Shown one piece after another: positions 1 through 11,796 of a stretch of 64,000 nt of DNA. Below the pieces are notes generated by a model. That model was not told the origin of the DNA. It saw only the letters and a list, made by a program, of their open reading frames with translations, and made no database searches. The DNA lies in the NCBI GenBank assembly GCA_013397865.1, contig VZTI01001817.1, positions 117,755-181,754 on the forward strand. The letters run 5' to 3'. Numbering within the stretch: position 1 is the stretch's first letter; each line of letters opens with the position of its first letter. The stretch is from Struthidea cinerea. Its lineage: Eukaryota > Chordata > Aves > Passeriformes > Corcoracidae. The position numbers and the translations under genes were made by a program.

Positions 1-860
1 CAGGCAGCTCCTGCTCCGCTCTCCAGGCACCGCTGCGCTCTCCACCCTCCTGTTCCGCCGCCTTCCCCTCCTGTGCGCGGCACAACTTCCCAGCGCTCCT
101 TCCTCGGCGGAGGGGGCTCTGCAGAGTCCACAGCCACATTAAGTAAACATCAAAGGGGCTTTGATCAGCGGGGCTCTGCAGAGCACAGAAGCCCCCGAGG
201 AGCTCTGCAGGTCCGCAGGCAGCACTGGGAACATGGTACCTTAATTTTCTGCACTGTGACACGGGAGAATTTGTTTGAAGAACGAGAGCTCTCTGCCACT
301 CTGAGATGCGCACGGGGACGGTGCCTGTGCTCGCAGCCTACTTCTGGAAAAAGCCACGCTCAGATCTCTCTGTTTGTTACCAAGAGTCAAAAAGCCCTAT
401 TAACAAATCAAGGCATCAAAGGCCTGTGCCTCCTCAGACCCTGGCACTCTCCTGCTTGTAGGGTCACTGGCTTGCTTCTAAAGAGCAAGATTCCTCAGGC
501 CAGAATTACCTTCCCTCCTGAGGGCCATTTCCCGTTTCACTTTGCTGCCCACTAAGGGAGAAAGGGATAAAAGAGTCCTGTTGTTGCAACACGCTGCTGT
601 GGAGGAAGATGCAGCTCGTTCCCTCACTTGGGATAGAGGAGTGCTTAAGGACAGGCCAGGGAGGGGACGGCCACCCTCCTGTCTCCCGACACACTGGCTT
701 GGGCCCCAGCCAAGCTCAGCTCTGTGAGGCTGCCCAAAGACTTCAGTTACTTGCCCACCTCCCTGAAGGGTGTCTCCGGCAGGATTTGCTCCCTGCAGCA
801 TCCCCAGGTGCCTGCTCCTGTCCCCAGCCCAGGCTAACACCGCGCTCTCTTCTCTTGCAG
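1..860 (+). other. KIRREL3: KIRREL3 intron 1, 3' part
   Basis: Everything before the acceptor at 859-860 is read as the end of the intron that follows the signal-peptide exon, which lies outside the window. It ends with a branch-site-like GCTAAC at about 833-838 and a pyrimidine run before the CAG. The first 240 bases are GC-rich and carry two direct copies of GGGGCTCTGCAGAG (about 113 and 171). I see no gene, CR1 copy or RNA gene here. The open frames at 73-555 and 478-912 have no recognisable protein character. Confidence 0.75.
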
Positions 861-938
861 AACTGGGGCTCCCGGGAAGAGGATGCTGCCTAGTACTGGG
901 GTTCATGTACAAGGAGAAGTACCGCAGGATGACTGAAG
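861..938 (+). CDS. KIRREL3: KIRREL3 coding exon 2 (N-terminal segment after signal peptide)
   Basis: This is an internal coding exon of KIRREL3 (NEPH2), a single-pass membrane adhesion protein with five extracellular Ig domains that binds homophilically at synapses and sorts axons. The exon is 78 bases and enters and leaves in phase 1. The preceding exon supplies the first base of a Glu codon, and the last G joins exon 3 to make Gly. The peptide contains GRGCCLVLGF, followed by a basic YKEKYRRMTEG-like end. This corresponds to the short segment between the signal peptide and Ig1 in vertebrate KIRREL3. From memory, KIRREL1 and KIRREL2 lack this segment. The acceptor is TCTCTTGCAG (ending 860), with a candidate branch site GCTAAC at 833-838. 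The donor is G|GTGAGC at 938/939. Skipping would remove 26 codons without a frameshift. A long CTT tract begins 25 bases past the donor. The only reservation is that I recognised the family from memory, not from an alignment. Confidence 0.92.
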
Positions 939-956
939 GTGAGCACTTCCCTCACC

Positions 957-1098
<142 letters not shown>

Positions 1099-1858
1099 TA
1101 GCAATCTCATGGTGAGGGGCCTCACCTCTAGGGATGTGCTGGGTTCTTGTTCCCACCCAGGAGAAAATCCTGCTTCCCCTTTGATCTCTGGAACATCTTA
1201 GAGGGCATGGATGTGGGGAGCCCCCTGTGTGAAGCTGCAAGAGAAGAGCAGGAGCTTCATATTTCTGTACATCCAAAATCCACTGTCTTTCCCTGTGGAA
1301 AGGATTTGTCTCATGGGAAGCTCTTGCCGCAATTGCTGCATCTACTCTTTCTATTCTAGTTGGGAGGTAGTGGTTAACCTGACACTTCCAAAGTCCCAGT
1401 TTCCAGTGCCTTTGAACCTCGCAGAGTCGCCGTTAACATTGCTCTTCAAACTTCTGCTAAAATTTCCCTATTTTATATTCCACTCATTCCCCAAGTACTT
1501 TATGAGCATTGATTAATCCATAGAAATATCATAAATAATTATGAAGCATAATAACTAAACAAAAACTATTTATGCTCGGAAGAAGTGGCATCCTTGCTTC
1601 TGGTAGCTTCTCTTCCTGGAGCCAACCCTGGTGCAGCACCTCCTGATTAACGTTGGATGAGAGAAGGAAGCCCAGAGCGCTGTGAGATGGGAGGGTCTCC
1701 AGGATGTGTCACGGAGGGTTTGGCTTCTGTGAGGTCACTCTGGGAATTGGAAACTTGACCCAAGCGTGGATTTAACCGTTTTTAGGGACTCCAATTGGAA
1801 ATAATTTGGACCAAGGGTGTGATCTCTTGCCCTACTGCGTTTCCTTTTCTGGGAACAT

Positions 1859-1985
1859 CCAAGGTCAGGCTGGATGGGGCTCTGAGTAACCTGGTCTAGA
1901 GGAAGGTGTCCCTGCTCACTGCAGGGGGGTCAGGCTGGGTCACCTTGAAAGGTCCCTTCTGACCCAAACTATTGCAGGATTCTTC
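1859..1985 (+). mobile_element. CR1 LINE fragment, 3' end
   Basis: Matches the avian CR1 3' end in order: CCAAGGTCAGGCTGGATGGG, then ACCTGGTCTAGAGGAAGGTG, then AAAGGTCCCTTCTGACCCAA and a worn ATTC tail. It is 5'-truncated and diverged. Confidence 0.85.
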
Positions 1986-3204
1986 TTCCCTGCGTGGGAT
2001 GGGGTTTTGCCAGCGGTTAGCCATGGGGGTGTCTGCTCCCGCAGGAAGCCTTTTTCCATGAGAGTAGAAGGTGAGTTTGTTTCCATGGAGTAAAACTCTC
2101 ACAGAGGCAAGTTTATGGCTCAAATATCCGTCAGAAGATCAAAGGTTCCTTCACGCTCCCAGGAGCCCTGATACTGAGCTGATAACATGGGGAAAGTACT
2201 TCACAAGACTTCACCTCGTGCTTGTTAATTACCACACGCTCTTTAAACATTGATTAGAGGATGTTTTTAATAGGAAGGGGCTGCCCCATGGGACACGAGC
2301 ACTGTGAGAAGGTGCAGCCTCCCTCTCGGTGCCTTCCTGTCCCTCAAGCCTCTTGGACAGGTTGCTGTGGGGATGGTCACAGGGTGTTGGAGAGCTGGCA
2401 GGACCCTGGGCACCCTGCCAGTCCTTTGGGATTGCTCTGGTCCCCTGATGGCTTCAGAGCCTGCGTCCGCCTACGAAGTGAGCCCCCTTTTCAGGCTGAG
2501 CGCAGCTTTGTGTGGAGAGAACAAAGACACTTGAAAGGCCAAAAGTAAAGCTTTTGTGAGGGAAAGGGAACAAAGTGTTCCTGCCTGACGTGCAGCCAGT
2601 TTCTGGCCCCTGCAGGCTGCAGGGCCATTATGTTTAAAGGTACAATCTGCCAAAAACAAAAGTCAGGGGGATTTCCATGGCTACAAAGACCACCTAGGAC
2701 TTGTGTTTTCACTAGAAGCAGTTCCAGATGACAATTACAGACATCCATCTTCCCAGGTTTTTGGTGGATTGCAGTGCAGATCCACACTGTATGTTGTGTG
2801 AGCTGGGGTGGGGTCAGATGTCTGGTCATCTACAGGAATTTCCTGCCCAAGGTGCCTGAGACAGACTCTTTGGGCTGGTTCCCTTGCCAGGGTGAGGAGA
2901 GAGAATTTTGAATTTGTGCCAAGTGAGAGCTTTTCCTCCCTTCAAAAAGAGGCTAGGGAACAGCCCTGTCAGTAATTACGGGGGAGCTGAAGGAACTGAA
3001 GGCACAGGAAGGCTGTGGGGCAGTGGGGTAATACAAGGTGTGGGAGGTTTCTTCCAGCCTGGAGGAAACAGGTAATTGCAGGGACCATTAGAGGTGCTGG
3101 GTCATTTCCTGGACACATCTACAATGGCTTGGAGGTAGATAAGCACAAGAGGAGTTGGAGGCCTTGACATTGTGGAAGAATCATTTACTGATGGGAAATA
3201 ATTT

Positions 3205-3430
3205 CTTAGGCTGGATATCAGGGGGAAAGGTTCTTCCCCCAGAGGGTGCTGGGCACTGCCCAGGCTCCCCAGGGAATGGGCACGGCCCCGAGGCTGCCAG
3301 AGCTCCAGGAGCGTTTGGACAGCGCTCTCAGGGATGCACAGGATGGGATTTGGGGGTGTCTGTGCAGGGCCAGGGGCTGGGCTGGTTGATCCCTGTGGGT
3401 CACTCACACCTCAGGATATTTTGTGATTCT
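3205..3430 (+). mobile_element. CR1 LINE fragment (subfamily with CAGAGCTCCAGGAGCG)
   Basis: CR1 3' portion with GGAAAGGTTCTTCCCCCAGA, CAGAGCTCCAGGAGCG, GTTGATCCCTGTGGGTC and TTTTGTGATTCT. The segment from about 3250 is repeated right after the N at 3431. The same CR1 type recurs at 32938 and 47553. Confidence 0.85.
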
Positions 3431-3431
3431 N
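3431..3431. other. Single-N assembly join
   Basis: One ambiguous base between two similar CR1 segments. Together with the N at 11796 it looks like a scaffolding join, not a miscalled base. Confidence 0.6.
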
Positions 3432-3617
3432 TGGGCACTGCCCAGGCTCCCCAGGGAATGGGCACGGCCCCGAGGCTGCCAGAGCTCCAGGAGCGTTTGG
3501 GCAGCGCTGCCAGGGATGCCCAGGGTGGGGTTGTTGGGGGGTCTGTGCAGGGCCAGGGGCTGGGCTGGTTGATCCCTGTGGGTCACTCACACCTCAGGAT
3601 ATTTTGTGATTCTGTGA
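3432..3617 (+). mobile_element. CR1 LINE fragment, near-copy of 3250-3430
   Basis: Repeats the preceding CR1 segment, with scattered differences (for example GACAGCGCTCTCAGG versus GGCAGCGCTGCCAGG) and a changed stretch near 3525-3540. It is complete to the TGATTCTGTGA tail. The N at 3431 sits exactly at the junction. Confidence 0.85.
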
Positions 3618-5829
3618 ACATGGCTTTCTTGGCTGTCCCCACAGAGAACATCCAGGCTGGATGCTCACAGACCAGTTTGGCAACCTCTCCCAGCGGGGTG
3701 AAATGGACGTGGGTTAGAGATGCCCAGCAGGGCTCTGTGGTGGCATTATGCTGTTTGTTGACCAGCTGGCAAGGGGTGATGTCCATCAGCACAGCTGGCT
3801 GCAGATGTGGCTCTTCCAGCTGAGCTGGGCCCCAGCATGAGGAGCCAAGATCCTTGTCCATGGACGTGCCTCTGCCCATGTCAGTTCCATCAGTTCCCCC
3901 TCTCGGTCTCTGTGTGGGATCAGACAGGTCCGGGTGTGGTGTTGGAGCCTCCCCCAGCTGTCAGGCACCACGTGACGGGCACAGCACACCCAGTGTGGGC
4001 ACTGTCCTCGCGCTGCTGTGCTGTGTCAGGTGCGACCACTTCTCGCTTCATAAAGCCCTCAGCAGGAAAAGTCTGGATTTGGGGGTGGAATTTGGCTGGG
4101 GAGCAGGAAGGCACAGCTCCAGTGTGGCTGCTCTGCGCTCATCCCTTCGCTGTGATTGATGACGGGCTCGTCTCGTGCTGGGCCCGTGCTCTGGTGTGCG
4201 CTGGGAGCTGTGGGGTGGAATGGAGCTGGTGACAGTCGTAGACAGAGGGAGAGGGAGAGCTGTCTGCAGTGATGGCCGCGCAATGAAGACGCTTTGGAGT
4301 TAATCCTCCACCATCTGTCTTCATTCTGCTAATAACCCACTCAATCAGCTGCTGCCGACTGTTTGTTAACATTCAGAAACAGATACATAATCAGGAGGAG
4401 CGTGCTGTTAGCTCAGGAGGGGCTGGATTGCTCCTTGGGAGCGGCTCTCCCGTGGCCACGAGGGTGGAGCAGGGGGAGCCACGGCGGGCGGGCTGGACGT
4501 CCCAAGGCACATGCAGTGCGAGGGAGGTGGTGCTGGGGCTGGACGTGATGCTGGGGCTGGCGGTGGGCTGAGTTACCCTGCTTCTCCCAGGGCTTGTGCC
4601 GCCCTGATTCAAGGTGCTTTTGGAGCAGAAGGATGTTCTCTAGGAGGTGGGTCACTGTAGTCCCCCAAGAAAAAGGGTTTTGAGCTACTCTGAAAACTTG
4701 GGCTTGTTTTTCTATTCCCACTTCTCCTTTCTCATGCAGTTCTCTTCCCAAGGGCAGGCAAGGGGTGTGCTGGAATACCTCTCTCGGCTCACCCGTCACC
4801 TTGTCCAAAACTGCAGGTCCCAAGCTGAGCTTGCTGTGCTCTCCTCTGCAGTGGTCCAAGGCAGGAATTCAGATGCTGCTCCTGCAATTTTGCTTCTTCT
4901 CTCCTGCCTTTGACGACTTGCCAGATCTAACTCGAGTCATTAGCAGGCGTCACTGCAGCAATTATGGCACTTTTTGGCTGCCATTCATAAAGCTACTAAC
5001 GGGAACGATTAAGCGCTGAGAGGTGTCAGCCTTCACCTCCACCACCTGTTCCTGCCAGCCACCAGCTGCGGGAAGGTGCCTGCAACAACAACGTCCCCCC
5101 ACGCAGGGCAGCGGGGCAGGGCAGGTCTGACCTCCCCTTCCAGACACTTCGCTGGCTCTCATGTCCTCACATATGGAGGGCAGGCAGCATCTCCATGGGA
5201 TGGACACAGCTCTTGGAGTGTGAAGGGTGGGCCCAGCATGGAGCGGTGAAAGCACGGCTGGGGAAAGGGACAGAAGGATTTGGTGCAGCATCTTCCTCCT
5301 GGAGCAGTGAGTGGCTGATGATCTGTGCTCAGGGAAGGACAAACCCCCCTCTTCAGAGGGATGCAAACAGAGCCTGCTGTGCCAGGAGAAGGCTGTGCCA
5401 CAGTTATCTCCGGCAGCAGCCGCTCTCCGTTTGTGTCGGGGCTGGACTGGGCGTTCGCGGTGTCTCCGTTCGCCACACAAAGCACAGCAGAACCAGCAGC
5501 CTGTGCTGCAGAGCTGCAGCTCCACATAGCAACAGTGCTCTGCCTTCTGTGCGAGAGGGAGGGCTTGGCAGATCGTCTCTGCTGGGTGAGGGCTGCAGGA
5601 ATCAGCTCAGGGAAGGGCTGCCCACACCCAAGGCGCACGACTTCTCTTTAGAAGCCATGTGGGGCTGCTGGGCAGCATAAGACAAACGTTCAGTTTTGGG
5701 AGGGTGAAGGGTGAGGCCTTGAAAGTTTTGCAGTCTGAGCTGCAACCTCACCTTGACTCTTCTGTTCTGAAGGTTTGGGATCTTATTTAAAGGCACTGGG
5801 ACTAATGCAAAGCTCTGCTGTCTCTTGTT

Positions 5830-6300
5830 CATAGAATCCCAACATGTTAAGGCTTGGAAGGGACCTTAAAAGTCATCTGGTCCCAACCTCCCCCTGCTGT
5901 GGACAGGGACACCTCCCACTAGACTCAGGCGCTCAAGGCCTTGTCCCCCCTGGCCTTGGACACTTTCAGGGCTGGGGCATCCACAACCTCCCTGGGCAAC
6001 CCGTGCCAGTATCTCTCCACCCTCACAGTGAAGAATTTCTTGGTGATATCTGGTTGAAATCTCCGTTTGTGCCCATTCGCCCTTGTCCTGCCGCTACAGC
6101 TCCTGACAGAGCCCCTCTCCAGCTTCCCTGTGGCTCCTTCAGATACCGGAAGGTGCCGGGAGGTCTCCACACAACCCAATCTTCTCCAGGAAGGTGCTCC
6201 CGTCCTCTTATCAACTTCATGGCCTCCTCTGGACTTGCTCCAACAGCAAGTTGTTGGGGGAAGGGGAAGGTCCTGAGCTTCAGGGTGCCTCCAGTCTGAG
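5830..6300 (-). mobile_element. CR1 LINE fragment
   Basis: Minus-strand CR1. It starts with the complement of the tail (CATAGAATCCCAACATGTTA), then GGCTTGGAAGGGACCTTAAA, CCCCTGCTGTGGACAGGGAC and CTCCACCCTCACAGTGAAGA, and ends near CTGGACTTGCTCCAACAGC. At about 470 bases it is among the longer copies. The open frames over it are not genes. Confidence 0.93.
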
Positions 6301-6349
6301 CGAGGTTTTGGTGCTGCCAGACGTGGGGAGAGAATTGTGTGTGCATGTG

Positions 6350-7000
6350 AAAGCTGGGTTTATGGCTTGTAATTATCTCGTACCCATCCTTAGAATAATT
6401 ATAGCTCCTCCATTATTAATAACTGGAATTCCAGTCCTTGTCATCGATCACAAAATGGAGAGGAAGCTCAACCCAGGGTTTGCATAATGTACCTTGGCCT
6501 AAATTGAATAATTGGTAAAATGGTGAAAATCGTTCGTTTTTCCCCCAATCCTTGGTGCTGGAATTAGTGAGATATTAGTGCAATTAGCCACTGCTTCCAT
6601 TTGAGGCTGCAATCATTTGGTTTGTAATTTAGAACAAATGTAAAAGCCCACTCTATGCTTCCGAACGGATTATTTGTCCTGTTTAAAAGTATCTAATGGG
6701 GTGGCTGTCATCTAAGCAAGATGCATTTGACCCATTTCAATTTGTTTCCCTTTTAATCTGCTATCTGTTTTCCTGGATCTTTTTTTAATAAAAACATAAA
6801 GAAGAAGTGGGCGAGAGAGACCAAAGAGAGAGAGAGAATAGAGGCGTTATAGATCCGGAGTTTATCATAAGCCAAAGTAACTTGAAATCAAGGCTGTTAA
6901 ACTGCAGAAAGCAATAAAAAGAAAACACTATTTGGAATCGTTTAAAGGGCCGAGTGCCTTGTCAATGAAAGGTTGCTCTATTTGACTGCTTCTTAATAGC
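6350..7000. other. AT-rich single-copy block, possible conserved non-coding element
   Basis: AT-rich, repeat-poor sequence with TAATTA, ATTATTAAT and CATTTGAGGCTGCAATCATT-type motifs, contrasting with the CR1- and GC-rich flanks. KIRREL3 is a large neurodevelopmental gene, so intronic enhancers are plausible, but nothing here proves function or conservation. Confidence 0.25.
6814..6843 (+). repeat. Short GA-rich simple repeat
   Basis: Purine run GAGAGAGACC followed by AAAGAGAGAGAGAGAATAGA, inside an AT-rich single-copy block. Confidence 0.7.
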
Positions 7001-7286
7001 TTCTCTGAGGCAATCTGCAGCTCCTGCAGGAACGAGGGCTGCGGCTCCTTCTGCAGCAGCGCTGCTGAGGGGCAGAGCTGGGGTCCCTGGGGAGCGGGGC
7101 AGCAGTGCTGAGGTGGGGAAATACAGCACCAAGGAGGACAAAGAGGAAAGGAGATGGATTTAAACACCAAACTGGGTTAAAGTTTTAAAGCATGTCCTAA
7201 ATATTGAAATCCTGGATGATGTGGTAGGCACAGAGCGTGGATGCAGCGCTGCGTGTGGGGCTGCGGGCAGACCTGTGCCCGGTTCA

Positions 7287-7800
7287 GTCACAGAATCGTG
7301 GAATGGTTTAGCTCGGAAGGAACCTCACAGCCCATCCCATTCCACCCCCTGCCATGGGCAGGGACACCTCCCACAGGCAGGGACACCTCCCACTGTCCCC
7401 GGCTGCTCCAAGCCCCGTCCAGCCTGGCCTTGGGCACTGCCAGGGATCCAGGGGCAGCCACAGCTGCTCTGGGCACCCTGTGCCAGGGCCTCCCCACCCT
7501 CCCAGGGAACAATTCCTTCCCAATATCCCATCCATCCCTGCCCTCTGGCACTGGGAAGCCATTCCCTGTGTCCTGTCCCTCCAGCCCTTGTCGCCAGTCC
7601 CTCTCCAGCTCTCCTGGAGCCCCTTTGGGCCCTGGAAGGGGCTCTGAGCTCTCCCTGGAGCCTCCCCTTCTCCAGGTGAACACCCCCAGCTCTCCCAGCC
7701 TGGCTCCAGAGCAGAGGGGCTCCAGCTCTCGAGCATCTCCGTGGCCTCTCTGGACTCACTCCAGCAGCTCCATGTCCTTCTGATGTCCCACCCCTCTTCA
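7287..7800 (-). mobile_element. CR1 LINE fragment
   Basis: Minus-strand CR1 of the commonest type here: CACAGAATCGTGGAATGG, CCATGGGCAGGGACACCTCC, CCAGCCTGGCCTTGGGCACT, ATTCCTTCCCAATATCCCAT, CCCTCTCCAGCTCTCCTGGA. A 20-base stretch (GGCAGGGACACCTCCCACA) is tandemly doubled at about 7355-7392. Confidence 0.95.
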
Positions 7801-8657
7801 TCCATCCCACCATGCCCTCCCATTTCTCCAGTGGAGAACAGAGGGACTCACAATATTTTTTCCTCACAGAGCCTGAGCATCCTTTCTACAACGCTCTGAT
7901 TTGCAGCTCCTCTCTCTGCCAGGCCTGGAGAGAAACCAGCTGCAGCTCTGGGATGGAGTCCCTGCTCTTTTGGGAAAAAATGGCTTGCTCAGAGAAGCTG
8001 GCTGTGCCTCTGCTCCAAATGTCTCTCTGCTTGACCGCCTCTTCTGCTCCCTGCCATAGTTCAGACTGGGTTCAGTGAACCCTTCCTGCCAGGAAAACCT
8101 CTGGTTAGAGCATGGCACTGAGGCACAGTGGCATATTTGTGCCACCCATTAACAGCCCAGCAAGGCAGTTGCTGCCTCAGAATTACTTGGATTTATGGGA
8201 ACATTTAATCTGGATCTTGCAAGTGACTTCGACATCTGCAGCAGCACAGGCTGAGCATGAATCTTCCTCAGCCTAAAGGATAAATAGGACCTGGTCCCTC
8301 TTATCCCTGTAAAACGTGACCTTTGTCCTCTACCAGATGCCAGCAATCTCAACGCTGCTGTAGAAGGTCAAACTTCTCTTGGTTCTCTGGCCTGACAGTG
8401 GAAGGGGCCTGTCCTTTGGGAGCAGACCTGTGACGTGTCCCTCGGTTTAGCTCACACAGCGAGCTCTGCTCAGCCTCCTTGTGCACACAGCGGAGCTCAG
8501 CAGCCCAGGAACAACTCCAGCACCACCCCAGCATCTTCCCACAGCTTTGCCCTCTCGGCCTTGCACTGTCTGCACCCTGGAAATGGGATTTCTGCCAAGC
8601 TCTGCTCCAAGCTACAGGATCCCTGTCACAAACTGCCCCGGGAGCCGCAGCAGCGGC

Positions 8658-8940
8658 TGGTAACTCCGTTATGTCGCTGTTACGTCCGAGGCACATAAAG
8701 AAAACGACAGAGAGTCCAGGCTCATGAACAAGTGGAAGCCGAAGCTTTTCTTTAATAATTTTCTGACTACTATATAGGATAGATTGCAAAAAGTGTGTTG
8801 AGTGGCAATAGGTAATTGGTTCCTCGGCCATCCACCCCTTGAGAGGATTGGCCAAGTCTTAAGATACCTATTCCATAATATTTTCAAAGTCAAAGCCATA
8901 ACAATCTTGCAAAACAACTTGTGAGCGCAAGGAGTTTATG
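8658..8940 (-). mobile_element. Probable endogenous retrovirus solo LTR (partial)
   Basis: Read on the minus strand, this has an LTR-like order: a TATA-like CTATATAGTAG region, about 40 bases later ATTAAAGAAAAGCTTCGG (polyadenylation-signal-like ATTAAA), then a U5-like segment ending TAACGGAGTTACCA with terminal CA at 8658. No internal viral genes are seen. I could not fix the far end or find a matching target-site duplication, so the copy may be truncated. Confidence 0.5.
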
Positions 8941-9983
8941 GAACTGTGACCTTGTTTAAAATAGTTTGCATGGGAAAGACAGTCTGCTCACAGAATAGTG
9001 AGAAAAGGCTGAAGAATTTCTCTGCTTCCGGCTTTTTAGCACCTACACCGTTATCAGCTGATCTCCAAACTCCCCACGGGATGTGGTGGGACCTTTGCAT
9101 TTCTAACTCTGCTGTCACTCCCAGTGAAGATGCCACCCCCTCCGGGGCTCGGCAGCTCTGTGGTGGGGGAGCTGCCCTCACCCAGCGCTGTCACTCGTGT
9201 CCCCACGCAGACACCAGCACAGCTGATCAGGGCCGGCAATCCGCATTGAGCCTTTCGTTCTTTATCTGACAAAGGCGCTGGGAAGGAAGAGGAGAGTGGA
9301 TAGAGCCACTCCCGAGGAGTTGTTAAGGATGCATTGTTATCTCAGAGGTCTCACTGATATTTCCGCGATGCTTTGTGTGTCCGGGAGCTGAACAGGGCAG
9401 GGATGTAAGGGGAACCTGAGGAAAACCAGTGTAGGAGCTGCCTCTGCCTGGTGTCGGGGGAAACTCTGCCCGGGTTGGGTCAGCTGGGGAAGTGGGTAGG
9501 GCAGGACCTCTCTGGCTGTGAGCTGAGTCCTGGCTGGTGCAGCACGCACGATCCCAAGGATTTTGCCGAGGGAAGGATCCCGTGTTACCTGCTGTTCATT
9601 CTCCCCAACTTCCCGCTGCTCTCGGCTCCTTTGGCGAGGGGGAGCAGCGTTCCGTCCGTGATGTTCCAGTTGTCCACAGCGGCTGTAGAGTGGCTGAACA
9701 ACGCTGCTGGTCGTAAATCCGACCCAAAGCTTTACGGTAACGGTGTTGTTGTAGCAGTTAATGGTTGAAGGGTATCATTTTATCTATTGATTCGAGCAGC
9801 AGTCCCCTGTGGAAAGCTATTGCGTGGCCTTAAATAAATGAATGCAATCCTTCCTCACTCCCTGAGTACCGGCACCAGACATTTCAGGAGCTGCTCCTCT
9901 GGCTGTTCAGCCTGCAGGTGTGTACAGGAGAGCCTGGATCATGTGGAATCTGTTCCTTTGGAGGGCCCACTAAGAACATTTCA

Positions 9984-10303
9984 GGGATCTTAGGCTGGAG
10001 AGGGACTCTTGACAAGGGCAGGTAGTGGTGGGACAAGAGGGAATGGCCTAAAGGTGAAGGAGGGCAGGGTTAGATGGGACACTGGGAGGAAATTCTTCCC
10101 TGTGAGGGTGGGCAGGCCCTGGCACAGGGTGCCCAGAGCAGCTGTGGCTGCCCCTGGATCCCTGGGAGCGTCCAAGGCCAGGCTGGACACTGGGGCTTGG
10201 AGCAGCCTGGGACAGTGGAAGGTGTCCCTGCCCATGGCAGGGGTGGAACAGGACGGGCTTTAAGGTCCCTCCCAACCCAAACCATTCTGGGATTCCGTGA
10301 TTT
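9984..10303 (+). mobile_element. CR1 LINE fragment, 3' end
   Basis: Plus-strand CR1: GGAAATTCTTCCCTGTGAGG, GCTGTGGCTGCCCCTGGATC, CAGTGGAAGGTGTCCCTGCC, CCCAACCCAAACCATTCTGG, ending GATTCCGTGA. Confidence 0.95.
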
Positions 10304-10741
10304 ATATCCATGGATCAACACCTAGGGTGGGATGTATGTGGGATTTATTTCAGCCACTTGAATTCCATCGCCCTTGCCGTGCCCCCGTAGCTCCATTCTG
10401 GCACTGAAATGGGATGTGCACCTAAGGAACGTGGCAAGGTGTTGGTAAAAGCTTGTCCTGTGAACTGCCCCTGGAAGCAGGCAGAGATGAGGCTCTGGAC
10501 CTCACCTTGCCACAGCTGCCACCTTCTGGTGCTGTGGGCTTTGGGTTTATTTTTAATCAGGATTTGGGGGGACGTGAATGAATGACAGGAGGTCCAAGGC
10601 TTCTCTCTGGAGATGGCAGCTCCGGCTTTCCCACGTCCCCGCTGCTCCAGGCTGGGTTTCCCTTGGAGCTGTATCTGCTGATGGTTCTCCCCTCTCTGCG
10701 GAGCTGCTGCTGCAGCCTGGGGTCTGTCGTTGAGCTTTCCT

Positions 10742-11795
10742 CCCTCGTGTCCGTGGGACCCTGCCAGGGAGACTGCTGGCAGCGGTGTGATCAGTGACCC
10801 CAGTCCCACTGCTGGCACGGAGTCATGGAATTGTTTAGGTTGGAAAAGACCTCGAAGATCACTGAGTCCAGCCATTAACCCGGCACTGCCAGGCCGCCAC
10901 TGAAGGACATGGTGGCCACCAGAGCAGAGCCTGGACGGGCAGATCCGGCTCTGCCATCAAGCCAGGTGCTGGTGATGCTGTAAATCCCCCTGGCATGGAC
11001 ACGATAGCCTGGCTGTGTGGAAGCCTCCAGCTCTCAAGGTGTCTGGAAGCCATTCAATCCAGATTTTGGTCAGGAAGGGGGCAGGACTGTGACAGCACAT
11101 CTCTCCCCGAGGCTGGAGAAAGGGAGAGCATCATTTCTGACATGTTGGGGGGCACTTGTGGGGCACAGGCACTGCAGTGCACCCATGGCTGCAAGGAGAC
11201 ACCGGGATTGTTCCTGCCTGGTCTGGATCTCCAGCCTCCCTCTCCCGGAGGCAGCCACGTGCTCTCTGCGGGCAGAGATGGGTTGGAGCTGCCCAGACTG
11301 GAGCAATGAAGCAGTACCAAGCTGCTGTCACTTAGAATATCAATTAAAACCACTGCAGCCTTGTAGGTCCCACCCTGAGAAGCACTTGGGATCGACAAAC
11401 AGCCAGGCCTGCCATTGAAGTGGCTCTCGAGCCAGCAGGAGGAAATCTGCTCTGCAACTGTGAGCAGAAACTGGAGTGCTGGAGCACTTCCAGCCCAACA
11501 GGCTGTGGGGTGGGAGCTAAGACTGGTGTGAAGATGAAACCCTCTGGTGTTTCAGGCACTGGGGAGCCTTTGGTGTGCTTGGAAGAGGCTTAAATAACTC
11601 ATTTTGAAGCTCTGTCCCCAGGGTTTCCCTGTGTGTCACGTAACACCATCCCTGCAGTCCCAGCCCGCAGGATGGAGCTCCTCTCTTGCAGGAGCAGTGT
11701 GAGGCAGCTCCATTTCGCTGCTGTAATGACAAAAGGGGGTGAAATTGTGAGTTTCAGGCCAGCAAAACGATCCTGCTTCCATTCCCCAGTGAAGT
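10742..11795 (+). repeat. Direct repeat, copy 1 (1,054 bases; probable assembly duplication)
   Basis: This block recurs at a constant offset of 1,055 bases as 11797-12850, separated by a single N. All open frames in it recur with the same protein sequence in copy 2. It contains a short minus-strand CR1 tail (about 10820-10900) and otherwise single-copy DNA with no gene that I recognise. Confidence 0.95.
10820..10900 (-). mobile_element. CR1 LINE fragment, 3' tail
   Basis: AGTCATGGAATTGTTTAGGT, TTGGAAAAGACCTCGAAGAT, CACTGAGTCCAGCCATTAAC: the complement of a CR1 3' end. It is present again at 11875-11955 in the duplicated block. Confidence 0.8.
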
Positions 11796-11796
11796 N
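11796..11796. other. Single-N assembly join between identical blocks
   Basis: The N interrupts AGTGAAGT|N|CCCTCGTG. The sequence before it equals the end of copy 2, and the sequence after it equals the start of copy 1. This is what results when two overlapping contig ends are placed next to each other without merging. Confidence 0.85.
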
